Below are positions 53,105-62,223 of a stretch of 64,000 nt of DNA, piece by piece. A program made the position numbers and the translations under genes. This stretch comes from Paraglaciecola sp. T6c (GTDB lineage: Bacteria > Pseudomonadota > Gammaproteobacteria > Enterobacterales > Alteromonadaceae), in NCBI RefSeq assembly GCF_000014225.1, contig NC_008228.1, positions 4,030,001 through 4,094,000 of the forward strand, given 5' to 3'. The notes below the pieces were generated by a model. It made no database searches. It saw only the letters and a list, made by a program, of their open reading frames with translations, and was not told the origin of the DNA. Position 1 is the stretch's first letter. Every line of letters starts with the position of its first letter.

Positions 53105-55450
53105 TTAGAAACGTGCTTGTGCGTTAAATGCAGCGGTGCGCGGTGCGCCAATCCAAGCTGATTGACCTGCAATACCCCCCAAGTAACTTTCGTCAAACAT
53201 ATTATTTACGGTGAAGCGTAAGTCGATTGAATCAATACCTTGAATAGGTGCATCAAGGCTGACTCCGGCATAAAAATCAGTGACTAAATACGCCTCTGCC
53301 ACTTGGGTATTAGCAGCATCGATGAAACGGTCATCTACCCATTTGGTTGACGAACCTATGAAGTAGTTTCCCCGTGTCCAATCAAGTGACACAACTGCCA
53401 TATTCTCAGGTGAACCAAATACGGTGTTACCTTCAGGGAAGTCGATTGAACCATCTGTGTACTCTGAATCGTTGAAGGTATATGAGCTATACACTGACAA
53501 TTCATCGGTCACATTGAATGATAATGACGCTTCAAAACCTGAAGACTCGATGCCGCCCACGTTAACGTAGCTACCGTTAGTACCGATTAGGTAATCAATA
53601 CCATCTGGCGAATCAGGGGCGATAAAGGTTAAGCGGTTATCAAACTTGATGCTGTAGTAGGTTAAGCTCGCATTGATATTTTGTGATACGTAACGTAAAC
53701 CCACATCCACATTTTCAGCGGTTTCAGGTTCAACTTGGGTCAACGTTGAAGCGTCGCGCTCAAGCACTGTGTCTTTAATCGCGGCAAAATTCTCAGCGTA
53801 ACCGGCGAAGACTTCTAAGCCATCAATTGGCGTTTGCGCCACAATACCACCAGAGAATAGCGTGTCTGAGTCAGAATTGAGCTCTGCTTTGTTAGCAGCG
53901 TCAAAGTTATCTTGGCGCTCTAAATCAACGAAGAAACGTTTCATGCCTAAGCGAATACTGGCCCAGCCCATGTCTAGCTCGTCTTCTGCGTAAACCATTA
54001 AAGTTTCTACTGGGAACTCACGTTCGTACTGCACCCAATAAGGCGTGTGGTCGAATTCAAAGCTTGAGCGAGAATCTAGAATTTTGTGCCAATCACGTGA
54101 TTCTTTACGGTTGTAATCTTCGTACCAAATACCACCACGTAAGGTGTTATCCATATCATTTATTTGTGTGTACCACGCAAAATCTGCGTCAAAACCGAAA
54201 CGCTCTTTCTCGTAATGAGTGTGGCGGTATGAACCAACGGGGATTGCACCTTGTGCATAACAACCTGGGTCATATTCTGGGCCTGCACCGCCATACGGCG
54301 CGGTGATCGTGCTTTCACAACCGGCAATGGGGCTAACGGCTAATCCGCTGGCGTTAACAAACAAAAGCTCGCGGATCGCACTACCACCGTAAACGGTATT
54401 CCCCGATGAAAGCTCTGAATGCGCCACGCCATCACCGTCCTCTTTTACATCAACAATGTACTGAGGAGCCCAATCACCACGGCCTTCGTTGTCGTGGTAA
54501 TAAACATTGCCCGATATCTCAACGTTATCCGCTTTATAATCAGCACTTAAATAGGCAAACATGTTTTCACGTAAGCTTGACCAAGCCTGACGAAAAACCT
54601 GATCCACATAAGGAATGCCCACCCACTCACCCGACAAGCCATCTGACTCAGGGTTTTGTTCAAACTGGGCTAGACTGACGCGCTGGTAGTTATCTTCGTG
54701 CACATCATCCCACGAGAAATACCCTTTGATATCAACGTCGCTCACTACCGTCATAAACTTAGCCGCTAAATGGTCACGTTTATTCTCAGCGGTTTGGGTT
54801 ACCCAATCAGTGTTTTCGCTGCTAGACGCACTGAACCATGCGTAGGTATCAGGTGCTATTTCGCCTGTTTCGTAGCGCACGAAGTACTTCTGCGCATCAA
54901 AACTACCAGCAGAAATACTCACCACCATGGACTCTTCCATGCCAGGGTCAATGGTGGTGAAGTTAAGCGTACCGCCTAAGGCCTCGTTAGAACGCGATGC
55001 AATATCACCGGTCCCTTGAGATACCTCAACTCGGCCCAAGTTTTCGGTGTCGATGTAACGGTTAGCCTTAGCACCGCCGCCATAGTTTGAGTTACCGTTA
55101 GCAATACCATCAATGGTGATACCGATTTGCTGCTCATCTAGGCTTAATTGAAAACCGCGAATAGACACAGTGGTAGACCAATCATCTGAGCCAAAGGTAT
55201 CCCCTTCGTTGATCAACACGCCCGGTAGGTTATCAATCACCGCAAGGGCACTGGTCAACGAGCTTTGCTGCTTTGCCATCTCATCAGACGTTTGGTTGTT
55301 TGCGTAAGAAACGCTTTTACCCACAACCGTGATTTCTTCAATCGCAGCATCGTCTGGTGTTTCTTGAGCAATTGCTGAGCTAATAAAAGATTGGCTACCT
55401 ATGGCCATAGCAATGCAAAGTGCTAAGTGTGTTTTAGCGGTTGTTTTCAT
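53105..55450 (-). CDS. TonB-dependent receptor, possibly for phosphorylated ligands
   Basis: The 781-residue outer-membrane receptor has a signal peptide (about 1-28, ending AIAQE), a TonB box EEITVVGKS, a plug (LPGVLINEGDTFGSDDWSTT, then SIRGFQL) and a barrel ending in FNAQARF. The plug/barrel detail NEALGGTLNFTT and the C-terminal AAFNAQARF fit the general TonB receptor pattern. The ligand is not evident. Its setting with two extracellular-type phosphatases and a Pho-box-like repeat upstream suggests a phosphate-containing ligand, but this is inference. Confidence 0.85.
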   Translation of the reverse strand: MKTTAKTHLALCIAMAIGSQSFISSAIAQETPDDAAIEEITVVGKSVSYANNQTSDEMAKQQSSLTSALAVIDNLPGVLINEGDTFGSDDWSTTVSIRGFQLSLDEQQIGITIDGIANGNSNYGGGAKANRYIDTENLGRVEVSQGTGDIASRSNEALGGTLNFTTIDPGMEESMVVSISAGSFDAQKYFVRYETGEIAPDTYAWFSASSSENTDWVTQTAENKRDHLAAKFMTVVSDVDIKGYFSWDDVHEDNYQRVSLAQFEQNPESDGLSGEWVGIPYVDQVFRQAWSSLRENMFAYLSADYKADNVEISGNVYYHDNEGRGDWAPQYIVDVKEDGDGVAHSELSSGNTVYGGSAIRELLFVNASGLAVSPIAGCESTITAPYGGAGPEYDPGCYAQGAIPVGSYRHTHYEKERFGFDADFAWYTQINDMDNTLRGGIWYEDYNRKESRDWHKILDSRSSFEFDHTPYWVQYEREFPVETLMVYAEDELDMGWASIRLGMKRFFVDLERQDNFDAANKAELNSDSDTLFSGGIVAQTPIDGLEVFAGYAENFAAIKDTVLERDASTLTQVEPETAENVDVGLRYVSQNINASLTYYSIKFDNRLTFIAPDSPDGIDYLIGTNGSYVNVGGIESSGFEASLSFNVTDELSVYSSYTFNDSEYTDGSIDFPEGNTVFGSPENMAVVSLDWTRGNYFIGSSTKWVDDRFIDAANTQVAEAYLVTDFYAGVSLDAPIQGIDSIDLRFTVNNMFDESYLGGIAGQSAWIGAPRTAAFNAQARF

Positions 55451-55524
55451 GTGTGTGTATTCTCTTAGGATTATAAAGACCGCAACAATGTGACCGTTTC
55501 TCGTTACAATTTGAGTGCAAAAAT

Positions 55525-55542
55525 ATGACGATATTGTGACGG
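55525..55542 (-). promoter_or_regulatory. Candidate Pho box upstream of the TonB receptor gene
   Basis: On the minus strand, CCGTCAC-AATA-TCGTCAT is a direct repeat of GTCA units with 11-bp period, as in the Pho box. It agrees at 13 of 18 positions with CTGTCATAWAWCTGTCAY. It lies about 75-92 bases before the receptor start. Confidence 0.45.
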
Positions 55543-55694
55543 GTCAAACCACTGAATTACTTAACTTAATGCTTAAAAGAAACTTCAAAAACAACGCCAC
55601 ACTATGCTTCATCGGTCTTCGAGATGTGACTGTTTTACAGCAACTGAGAGCTAAACTTCCCTCTAAGCTAAAAAATAGCCAACGAATTACACTT

Positions 55695-55713
55695 GAAAAC
55701 AGGAATCATTATC
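55695..55713 (+). promoter_or_regulatory. Candidate Fur box upstream of the response regulator gene
   Basis: GAAAACAGGAATCATTATC agrees at 14 of 19 positions with the Fur consensus GATAATGATAATCATTATC, with a perfect right half (AATCATTATC). It ends 38 bases before the response-regulator ATG. Confidence 0.5.
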
Positions 55714-55751
55714 AATAACATCTAAGCACTGAACCATTACCCTGTACTGCC

Positions 55752-56441
55752 ATGTCCTCTCAGCGTATTTTGATTATCGAAGACGACGCCACCTTAAGTG
55801 GTCAAGTCGCAAGATTACTCGAAGAAAAAGGCTTCAATACCCACCAATGCTTAGACGGGCAGAAGGGATTACTCTGTGCATTACAGGAAAGCTTCGATCT
55901 CATTTTGCTCGACGTTTTGCTCCCCTCTCTCAATGGCTTTAATGTGTTGAATCAAATACGTCGCAGCAAGCAGACGCCGGTTATGATGATCACGGCCTGT
56001 GGTGCCGAACAAGAGAGAATCGAAGGCTATCGAAAAGGCGCAGATGATTACCTACCCAAGCCGTTTAATTTCACCGAAATGATGCTGCGCATTGAAGCAT
56101 TGCTGCGCCGCAGTCAACACAGCGTAGAGCCAATCACGAAAACGACAGAATTGAAAATTGATAAACTTCGTCTTAATCGGATAAAACAGCAGGTTTTTTT
56201 TGCAGATTGTGACGTTGAACTGACGCCAATCCAATTCCGATTACTGTGGGTGTTAATCGAAAACAGAAATGAAATCATGAGCAAGGCATTTCTCTATCAC
56301 AGTGTGCTAGATAGGCCCTTTAGTCGTTATGACAGAAGTTTAGATATGCACTTGAGCCGAGTGCGTAAAAAGTTGGTCGAGGTGGGCATGTCGCCGGAAC
56401 GCTTGCTGACGATGCACGGTAAGGGTTATCGATTTACATGA
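55752..56441 (+). CDS. OmpR-family response regulator
   Basis: The 229-residue regulator has a receiver domain (acidic pair in LIIEDDATL, phosphoacceptor Asp54 in LILLDVLLPS, Thr81 and Lys103 in YLPKPF). A winged-helix OmpR output domain follows, with ELTPIQFRLLWVLIENRNEI, HLSRVRKKL and MHGKGYRFT. It is the partner of the kinase gene that overlaps it by 4 bases (ATGA). With the PepSY and TonB receptor genes facing it, it resembles the PfeR/PirR-type regulators of siderophore receptors. Confidence 0.92.
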   Translation: MSSQRILIIEDDATLSGQVARLLEEKGFNTHQCLDGQKGLLCALQESFDLILLDVLLPSLNGFNVLNQIRRSKQTPVMMITACGAEQERIEGYRKGADDYLPKPFNFTEMMLRIEALLRRSQHSVEPITKTTELKIDKLRLNRIKQQVFFADCDVELTPIQFRLLWVLIENRNEIMSKAFLYHSVLDRPFSRYDRSLDMHLSRVRKKLVEVGMSPERLLTMHGKGYRFT

Positions 56442-57853
56442 AAAACACCCTTTTCTGGCGTCTTTGCGCATTTATTGCGTTGGGCACAGTGTTACTTTTT
56501 TGGGCATTGAGTTGGTTAACAAACCACACTGAAACCAGCATGAGTTTCATCGCGCCTGAGCATCAACAACAGCTACTTGAATATGGTAAAGAGGCAGAAG
56601 AAATTTTACGCCGCGACGGTGAAGCGGCCTTAGCAAGTTGGCTACGCGCGTTGCAGCAAAAAGAGCATACCTGGGCTGCTGTGGTGCGAACAAATATCAC
56701 CCCTTTTGCTGGTTCAACCATAGAAAGCCAGTACCTTGATCGGTTCCAAATGGGGCGAAGCGTTGAGTGGAAAATTCACCTGTACTTTGAAGACAACCCC
56801 ACCATGGAGATCCCCTTTTCAGATGCCTCAAGCCACTTTTTGATTCGACTCCCACAACGCATGCGCCCTGGGGCATTTCTGATTTACGCAAAAGTCATTT
56901 TACAAATTGCTCTACCCTTACTATTACTCAGCCTTTTAAGCTTTGTACTTTATCAACATGTAATGTCACCGCTACGAAAATTAGAAAATGCCACTAAGGC
57001 GTTCAGTAGCGGAGAGCTCGATGTAAGAGTCTCACCTTATTTATCCCATCGAGACGACGAGTTAACACGCCTTGCTGCCACATTCGATCATATGGCACAG
57101 CGCATAAGTAAGCTTATTTACAATCAAAGGCAGTTGCTCGCTGACTTATCCCATGAATTACGCACTCCTTTGACCCGAATCGACATGGCGGTGGATTTTG
57201 TAGAGCAAAATATAAACCCCAAACAAGCCTTAGAACGCTTAAGATACGAAGCAGCTACCATGCGCAATTTGGTAGAGGACACGCTCACATTAGCTTGGCT
57301 GAATAATGAATCGCCACGACTCGACACGGATGATTTTGACTTAGTCGAGTTATTAGAAGTGATTTGTGAAGATGCTCGCTTTGAGTATCCGGATCGCCTG
57401 TTAACAACAGACTTACCCGCGCAAAGCAAAATGTCCCACAGTAGCCAAACAGCCTTAGGCCAAGCTATCGAAAACATCATACGCAATGCTTTGCGTTACA
57501 CGCCAAAAGACAGCGAGGTAAAGGTCTCCTTGAGCCAGCGTGACGACGGCTACCTCTTGATCGTTAGAGATCAAGGCCCAGGTGTCCCCCAAAGCATGTT
57601 GTCAGATATATTTAAGCCATTTTTCCGGGTCGATAAAGCAAGATCGGTAGATACTCCACCAGATAGAACTGTCAACCCTAGTGGATTCGGCCTAGGACTG
57701 GCGTTAGCCCACAGACAGATTGCAGCAGTAGGCGGTAGCATAAAAGCCTCAAACTATTACAATAAAAACGACGGTAACGAACAGGGCTCGCCACTGGGCT
57801 TAGAAATCAGCGTTGAGCTTCCTTGCTCAAGCTCTTTTGACGAGTCACCTTGA
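56438..57853 (+). CDS. Sensor histidine kinase, PfeS/CpxA-like
   Basis: The 471-residue kinase has two membrane helices (about 8-28 and 150-172) around a periplasmic sensor of about 120 residues. A HAMP domain (about 173-225), H-box LLADLSHELRTPLTRID (His239), N-box IENIIRNALRYT and G-boxes VRDQGPGVP and FGLGLAL follow. The order and overlap with the regulator gene show a cognate pair. It ends one base from the end of the convergent PepSY gene. The stimulus is unknown; ferri-siderophore or envelope signals are possible. Confidence 0.92.
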   Translation: MKNTLFWRLCAFIALGTVLLFWALSWLTNHTETSMSFIAPEHQQQLLEYGKEAEEILRRDGEAALASWLRALQQKEHTWAAVVRTNITPFAGSTIESQYLDRFQMGRSVEWKIHLYFEDNPTMEIPFSDASSHFLIRLPQRMRPGAFLIYAKVILQIALPLLLLSLLSFVLYQHVMSPLRKLENATKAFSSGELDVRVSPYLSHRDDELTRLAATFDHMAQRISKLIYNQRQLLADLSHELRTPLTRIDMAVDFVEQNINPKQALERLRYEAATMRNLVEDTLTLAWLNNESPRLDTDDFDLVELLEVICEDARFEYPDRLLTTDLPAQSKMSHSSQTALGQAIENIIRNALRYTPKDSEVKVSLSQRDDGYLLIVRDQGPGVPQSMLSDIFKPFFRVDKARSVDTPPDRTVNPSGFGLGLALAHRQIAAVGGSIKASNYYNKNDGNEQGSPLGLEISVELPCSSSFDESP

Positions 57854-57854
57854 T

Positions 57855-58997
57855 CTATGTAGGTGTATTTCTTTGTCGAGGCGCTGTTATCAATCGTCGC
57901 CACGCCAGTAAAATACCTGTGTACACCAAAATGCAAGCCATTAAAGACACCAAGCCAGCAATAGTCTGGCCTATTACGCCGAAGTATTCCCCTGTGTGTA
58001 AAAATCGAGCTGTGCCCCACGCTTGACCTCCGCGGGACCAATCTGATTTTCGCAATACCTTACTGATATCGCCGCTGGAAGTATCAAAATACAATGAATA
58101 CGCCAGCTCTTGTCTGTGACCAATGCTTTTGTCGATATAGAAGCGGGCCTCATTTTCCTCCTCTCCTATTTCCAACCACATGGAATGCCAATCAGCGTAG
58201 TCATTGTCATTTGCGTGGCCAATAGCAAATTGAAACAAAGTCTCGTAAGGCACAACATCCGCCGCTAAACTTGTGGGTGCTTGGTGAGTTTCTCGTTGCG
58301 GTACACTTTCCCCAAACACACCATATAGCGCTTCATTTGCCCACGTGAAATGAAAAAGGGTGGCTGTTAGCGCAATAACAAACAGTGCGGGCAAGCACCA
58401 AATTCCAAAAACCAAGTGCCATTGTCGATAGCGATGCTGAGTATTTGAATAACGCTTTGGTAACCTAAATGCATGTTTTAAAGCGGTGCGATTAAAACGT
58501 TTCGGTAGCCATAAATACAGACCGCTGAGCAGTAAAAATAAAAAGACTAGGTTCGCGTAAGCCGTAATGCTTTTGCCGATAGCGCGAGAATCTCCCGCAA
58601 GCAGTAAATAGCGATGCAAGTTGGTCACTTGGTGGAAAAACTCAGCCGTCACGCCCTCACCGTCTCGCAACACCTCTCCCGTATAAGGGTGCAGTAAATA
58701 ACTGCTCTTACCGGACCAGGCAGGTATAGCGGCACCCTCTTTGTTCACCCAGCGGATAAATATATGATGCTCATTGGGATGGAGTTGGTGCAAGATATCA
58801 ACAACCTCATCGGTGCTGATACGCCTAGCTAATGTGTCAGGCTCGACGGCATATTGCATTTCGCTGAATTCAATAATTTGCCGCTCGTAGGTCAATAACA
58901 CACCAGTAAACGACATACAAAAGACAAACAGACCTGCCACCAGCCCCGTCACTAGATGGGCCCAAAAGACCCACCTCTTGATTACATTACTGCTCAT
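57855..58997 (-). CDS. PepSY-associated membrane protein
   Basis: The 380-residue inner-membrane protein has four predicted helices and the family pattern KRWVFWAHLVTGLVAGLFVF at the start. Further features are AEFFHQVTNLHRYLLL with His, SGLYLWLPKRF, QWHLVFGIWCLPALF and FLHTGEYFG. Members next to siderophore receptors are thought to reduce or release iron from siderophores at the inner membrane, and conserved histidines may hold heme. It lies 20 bases after the TonB receptor gene, so the two form a unit. Confidence 0.88.
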   Translation of the reverse strand: MSSNVIKRWVFWAHLVTGLVAGLFVFCMSFTGVLLTYERQIIEFSEMQYAVEPDTLARRISTDEVVDILHQLHPNEHHIFIRWVNKEGAAIPAWSGKSSYLLHPYTGEVLRDGEGVTAEFFHQVTNLHRYLLLAGDSRAIGKSITAYANLVFLFLLLSGLYLWLPKRFNRTALKHAFRLPKRYSNTQHRYRQWHLVFGIWCLPALFVIALTATLFHFTWANEALYGVFGESVPQRETHQAPTSLAADVVPYETLFQFAIGHANDNDYADWHSMWLEIGEEENEARFYIDKSIGHRQELAYSLYFDTSSGDISKVLRKSDWSRGGQAWGTARFLHTGEYFGVIGQTIAGLVSLMACILVYTGILLAWRRLITAPRQRNTPT

Positions 58998-59017
58998 AAA
59001 TTGATAATACTAGGTGA

Positions 59018-61081
59018 TTAAAAATCGTAAGAGACAGACAAGCGAACGTCACGACCTGCTTCATATGGGCCAATAACCGTAGCAAATACCTCGCTATAGT
59101 CCCCCACACTTGAGTGGTCGATATATAACTTATCGAATAAGTTGCTGACCGCTAAATTAACCATCAAGTTATTGGTGATATGCCATTTTCCGTAAATATC
59201 CACTGTAGTGTAACTGGGTTTATTTAAGCGATATAAGGCATCTGTCCAACCTAAATCTACAGCTTGATGCAGGGTGTCAATATCAATAGAGTCCACTTTA
59301 GCTACACTCACACCAATGCTAATATCTGGGTTGATGTCGTAGTCCGCTCCCGCCACCCAAGTATTTCCTCGGCTGTTTCCTAAGCCGACAAATTCATAGC
59401 CGTTAATATCAATTGATGAGTAGCTGACGCTGTATAAGTCGTCTCTTGGCTTTAATTCAGTATCTGCACTGGAGAATCCAAGGAATAAATCGATTCCGTT
59501 TACACGATATGCCACATCAAACTCAACACCACTTGTATCGAGTGTGCCGATATTGTTAAACACAGCATTACCTTCATATCCTTCAAAAATAACGTCATCC
59601 AAAGAAGAGCGATAAACACTAAGCTTAGCGTTCAGATTATGAGTATTGTATTCAACAGACGCTTCGATATTTTCTACGGTTTCAGGTACTAGGTCATTGG
59701 CAACAACCGGTATATCTGAGCCATCATAGAGATAGCCGTCGATGGTAAAGCCATCACCTATCTGCTTGCCTCTAGCGGCTTGAGCGTAGCCTAACCCGAC
59801 AGTCCACTCTTGGGTTAAGTCATAGGCGAGCCCCACATTAAAACTGACTTCAGAGTCATCCAATGTCGATGCAACGTCGGTGACGGGTTCACCATAGTAT
59901 TCATCAATCAAGATGTTTTGCTCAAAATCATAGTCGTCGTAACGAACACCGTAACTTAGCAATAACTCTGGGGTGAGATCAGTGTAACCTTGAGCGTAGA
60001 TCCCAAGCACACTCCCTTCTTCGGCGTTTTCAGTCGCGCCTTGGGCAGATCCACTGGTCACTTCATCGTGACGATAATCAAGACCGTAAACAAATTTATG
60101 CTGCCCAGTTTCACTGGTATTGCGCAGATCGAAACCATAGGTGTCAATTTCTGCTAACCAATCAAAGCGGCCACCGCGAAAAGAAGAGTCTGTTTGGTAT
60201 GCGGTTGCTTCGATGTGAACCAACGCACTGTGTGCAAAACGGTAGTTAGCCACGTAGGTGTCACGCTGAGCTTCACTTGAATAAAGGGCATCACCTTCTT
60301 GCACAGCCCAATTAGGCCGCGCTGAAAACTCGCCTTCTTCATCACGTTGTTCAACGCTTAACGACAAGAATTGATTTTCTGCGATATCACCACTAACTTT
60401 CAAAAACGCCATGTCTTGATCTGCGGCGGTACCGTATATCTCATTGCCGTTACCATCTTCCATGTTGTCTCGGTCAATGGTGCTGTAATAACCCAATACC
60501 CCCCAAGAATCGCTTAATTTGCCGTAAAGACTGCCACTGTAGCGAGTACCGTCATTTGAAAAGTAGTTTGCCTTAACGCGGCCTCCAAATTGCTCTTCTG
60601 GCTTTAACATGTCTTGCGCATCTTTGGTTTTAAAGCGAATTGAGCCTCCAATAGCACCAGGACCACTGGTGGCCTCCCCTGCCCCCGCCTGCACATCAAT
60701 TTGTTGTAAAAGGTCTGGGTCAATCGTCACCCGACCAATATGGTGAAACAAGGTAGAGGTTTGCTGCGCCCCATCGACCGTAACATTCAAAAACGCATCT
60801 TCTAAGCCGCGAATATAAATCTTTTGCGCTACGCCCACTGAGCCACCCACACTGACAGAAGGTGAATAACGGAAGATATCCGCCAGATCACTCGCTTGAT
60901 ATTGCTCTATATCTTCGGCGGTAATGCTGAGATTGGTGGCGGCCCCTACAACTGATATTTTCTCTACGGCCGATGTACTTTCGGTTTCTGTTGTATCAGT
61001 ATCTGCATATGCCAATGTGCTGGTTAGTGCACCCACGCTGGCTAATGAGCATATTGCACCTATGAATACTCGTTTTTTCAA
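59018..61081 (-). CDS. TonB-dependent receptor for an iron complex (siderophore or heme type)
   Basis: The 687-residue outer-membrane receptor has a signal peptide (ending LAYADT), TonB-box-like KISVVGAATN, a plug with SPSVSVGGSVGVAQKIYIRG, VTVDGAQQTSTLFHHIG and SGPGAIGGSIRFKT, and a barrel ending RLSVSYDF. Plug details LFHHIGRV and the downstream PepSY gene fit iron uptake; the ligand (siderophore or heme) is undecided. A Fur-like box stands 32 bases upstream of the start. The two-component pair that faces this unit probably controls it. Confidence 0.88.
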   Translation of the reverse strand: MKKRVFIGAICSLASVGALTSTLAYADTDTTETESTSAVEKISVVGAATNLSITAEDIEQYQASDLADIFRYSPSVSVGGSVGVAQKIYIRGLEDAFLNVTVDGAQQTSTLFHHIGRVTIDPDLLQQIDVQAGAGEATSGPGAIGGSIRFKTKDAQDMLKPEEQFGGRVKANYFSNDGTRYSGSLYGKLSDSWGVLGYYSTIDRDNMEDGNGNEIYGTAADQDMAFLKVSGDIAENQFLSLSVEQRDEEGEFSARPNWAVQEGDALYSSEAQRDTYVANYRFAHSALVHIEATAYQTDSSFRGGRFDWLAEIDTYGFDLRNTSETGQHKFVYGLDYRHDEVTSGSAQGATENAEEGSVLGIYAQGYTDLTPELLLSYGVRYDDYDFEQNILIDEYYGEPVTDVASTLDDSEVSFNVGLAYDLTQEWTVGLGYAQAARGKQIGDGFTIDGYLYDGSDIPVVANDLVPETVENIEASVEYNTHNLNAKLSVYRSSLDDVIFEGYEGNAVFNNIGTLDTSGVEFDVAYRVNGIDLFLGFSSADTELKPRDDLYSVSYSSIDINGYEFVGLGNSRGNTWVAGADYDINPDISIGVSVAKVDSIDIDTLHQAVDLGWTDALYRLNKPSYTTVDIYGKWHITNNLMVNLAVSNLFDKLYIDHSSVGDYSEVFATVIGPYEAGRDVRLSVSYDF

Positions 61082-61112
61082 GAAAAGCTCCCTATTGATT
61101 ATTGTAATTTCA

Positions 61113-61131
61113 AATAAGAAGCATTCTCATT
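61113..61131 (-). promoter_or_regulatory. Fur box upstream of the iron-type TonB receptor gene
   Basis: AATGAGAATGCTTCTTATT on the minus strand is a 19-bp inverted repeat; its two 9-base arms match at 7 of 9 positions, and the sequence matches typical Fur sites of the AATGAGAAT type. It stands 32 bases before the ATG, over the likely promoter. Confidence 0.75.
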
Positions 61132-61327
61132 AAGTTTCATGTAAAAGCCTAGCACTTTTACATTTGTTACATTTATACGGTGATTTGATACACACCTACC
61201 AGTGCTATCAATGATAGTGCACAGAAAACGGCAGGTTTGTCAGCGGTAGCTGCAATAAATGCAACTACCGTAACATCGAAAAGAATCGTGGCTCAGAGCA
61301 AAAGGTTGAGATTTAAGGTTATAGCGA

Positions 61328-62185
61328 TCAGCGCATGCCGCGCTTTTCTTTGATCATTTCATACGCCGCTTGTATATCTTGCGCCTTGTTCTTTGCTAGT
61401 TCTAAGGCCTGCTTCGGCAAGCCTTTGGAAACCAGTTTGTCAGGGTGGTTTTCGCTCATAAGCTTGCGATAGGCTTTTTTAACTGCTTTATCATCATCCG
61501 ACTCACTCACGCCCAATATTTGATAAGCATCATTCAACGATTGCTGAGTAGAATAAGTCGACTGGCTGCCCTGATGTGCTCTGTGTGACGATCGCCCATC
61601 TCGCTGACCACCACGCTGACGAAAACGTATTTCCGCTTCGTAAACAGAGAGTAAATACAATAGCTCGTTTTGTTTGAACCCAAGATGCAAAGCTGCAGTT
61701 TCAAGGACTTTTTGTTCTGCTTTATCGAGCTTACCGTCAACGTAGGCTGCTTGGATCAAAATCTCTAAAAAGACTTGCAGTATGTCTCTGCGCCCATGGC
61801 AAGACTCTTTCAATTCAACAATGATGTCTTTTAGGGCGAAGTCTGCTTCTTTACCTTCGCGAAAGGCCTGCTGAGCTTCTTTACGGGTATCTCCCTCCAG
61901 CCCCATTTGATCCATCAAGGCGCTGGCCATTTTGATCTCTACATCGCTGACTTTACCGTCTGCTTTGGCAATGTGTCCCATGACTGAAAACAGGGCATGA
62001 AAAAAGATTGCCTGCTTTTTAAAGTCATCTTGGCTGGTAAAAAAACCACTGAAGCCGCCCATTTGATTGAAGTCTTGGCTATAGCCTTTGTCGAACATAT
62101 GCCCAACAATAAAACCCAATATGGCACCGGGGATCCGCCCAAACATAAAACCAAAAATGGTACCTAAAATCTTGCCAATCATCAT
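61328..62185 (-). CDS. djlA: DnaJ-like co-chaperone DjlA
   Basis: The 285-residue protein has an N-terminal membrane segment rich in glycine (GKILGTIFGFMFGRIPGAIL), a central TerB-like helical domain (about 55-180; VMGHIAKADGKVSDVEIKMA and IQAAYVDGKLDKAEQKVL), a basic linker and a C-terminal J domain. The J domain reads LNDAYQILGVSESDDDKAVK with the HPD motif in SENHPDKLV. DjlA stimulates DnaK at the membrane. It starts at one of two adjacent ATG codons (62185 or 62182) and lies after murU as in Pseudomonas-type clusters. Confidence 0.93.
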   Translation of the reverse strand: MMIGKILGTIFGFMFGRIPGAILGFIVGHMFDKGYSQDFNQMGGFSGFFTSQDDFKKQAIFFHALFSVMGHIAKADGKVSDVEIKMASALMDQMGLEGDTRKEAQQAFREGKEADFALKDIIVELKESCHGRRDILQVFLEILIQAAYVDGKLDKAEQKVLETAALHLGFKQNELLYLLSVYEAEIRFRQRGGQRDGRSSHRAHQGSQSTYSTQQSLNDAYQILGVSESDDDKAVKKAYRKLMSENHPDKLVSKGLPKQALELAKNKAQDIQAAYEMIKEKRGMR

Positions 62186-62223
62186 TTACCCTGTCATAAA
62201 ATTAAGTTCTTGAACTCAGTCGT

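Larger units (their letters stand above)
55451..55751. other. Divergent control region: TonB receptor / two-component system
   Basis: This 301-base region holds the Pho-box-like repeat and a Fur-like box next to the response-regulator gene. A 67-codon open frame (55515-55718, GTG start) covers both elements and is judged not to be a gene. Confidence 0.5.

Noticed and set aside
55515-55718. 67-codon gene in the control region
   Set aside because: GTG start without ribosome-binding site, no recognisable domain, and it covers the Pho-like and Fur-like elements.
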